Origin: Planctomyces sp. SH-PL62
GTDB taxonomy: Bacteria; Planctomycetota; Planctomycetia; Planctomycetales; Planctomycetaceae
Length of the DNA: 32,549 nucleotides
NCBI GenBank assembly: GCA_945905295.1
Contig: CAMDPX010000065.1
Span: 1-32,549, forward strand
Direction: 5' to 3'
The notes beneath the pieces are model-generated. The model was not told where the DNA came from. It did not search any database and was given only the letters and a program-made list of their open reading frames with translations. Made by a program: the position numbers and the translations under genes. Positions 32,496 through 32,549 of the stretch are shown here, piece after piece. The number at the start of each line of letters is the position of its first letter. Position 1 is the stretch's first letter.

Positions 32496-32549
32496 AGGCG
32501 AGCGGGGCGGCGTCAGCCCGCCGGTAAGTTCGACACGGAACCGGGGGCT
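32496..32549. repeat. Family C inverted-repeat element, cut by window edge
   Basis: The left arm begins AGGCGAGCGGGGCGGCG and reads into CCGGTAAG; the right arm starts with ACCGGGGGCT and is cut by the edge. It follows the ABC ATPase gene by 30 bp. Confidence 0.8.

Overview
The window looks like part of a planctomycete chromosome (order Planctomycetales is my best guess, no 16S seen). The reasons are a Tat-exported DUF1501 protein, a very long secretin with tandem helical repeats, a Tad/Flp pilus locus, a 1384-residue membrane Ser/Thr kinase with a large exported part, an M81/MlrC protein, high G+C content, and many small palindromic repeats between mostly single-gene units. I see no tRNA, rRNA, CRISPR array, integrase, transposase or phage gene.

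Layout. 1-8900: scattered housekeeping and secreted proteins. These are TrpF, a lipoprotein with a YHS-type metal-binding tail, an MlrC-like metallopeptidase, a ferrochelatase with a probable iron-sulfur cluster, DUF1501, an M28 glutaminyl-cyclase-like peptidase, and a Tat-exported sialidase-fold protein. 9249-14708: a giant secretin gene starting at TTG. 15226-21365 (minus strand): a Tad pilus block in the order flp2, flp1, (37-residue ORF), tadV/cpaA, cpaB, cpaC secretin, tadZ/cpaE. The motor and platform genes tadA, tadB and tadC are not in the window. 21907-25200: an isoprenylcysteine-methyltransferase-like membrane protein, diverging from a fatty-acid-hydroxylase-fold protein and an amidase. 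25446-27233: a zinc-ribbon protein and an unrecognised gene pair that looks like one gene split at a run of seven C. 27501-32465: the kinase and a LolD/MacB-type ABC ATPase.

The most striking thing is the intergenic DNA. At least nine families of inverted-repeat elements occupy almost every gap. In most of them each arm is itself a small hairpin and the second arm is the inverted copy of the first. Several arms differ by paired changes that keep the hairpin. Two copies of one family and one element with an unrelated core are each exactly 93 bp long, end in GTGAA/TTCAC, and sit between 9-bp flanks related to CTCGGAGAG, as expected of tiny mobile cassettes. Several elements begin exactly at stop codons, and in several genes the stop codon appears to lie in the repeat edge.

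The Tad genes would together make an Flp pilus: pilin, prepilin peptidase, outer-membrane secretin, CpaB and the TadZ localisation factor. The giant convergent secretin is a separate, probably type II-like, outer-membrane channel. All functional calls come from reading motifs; no database search was run.
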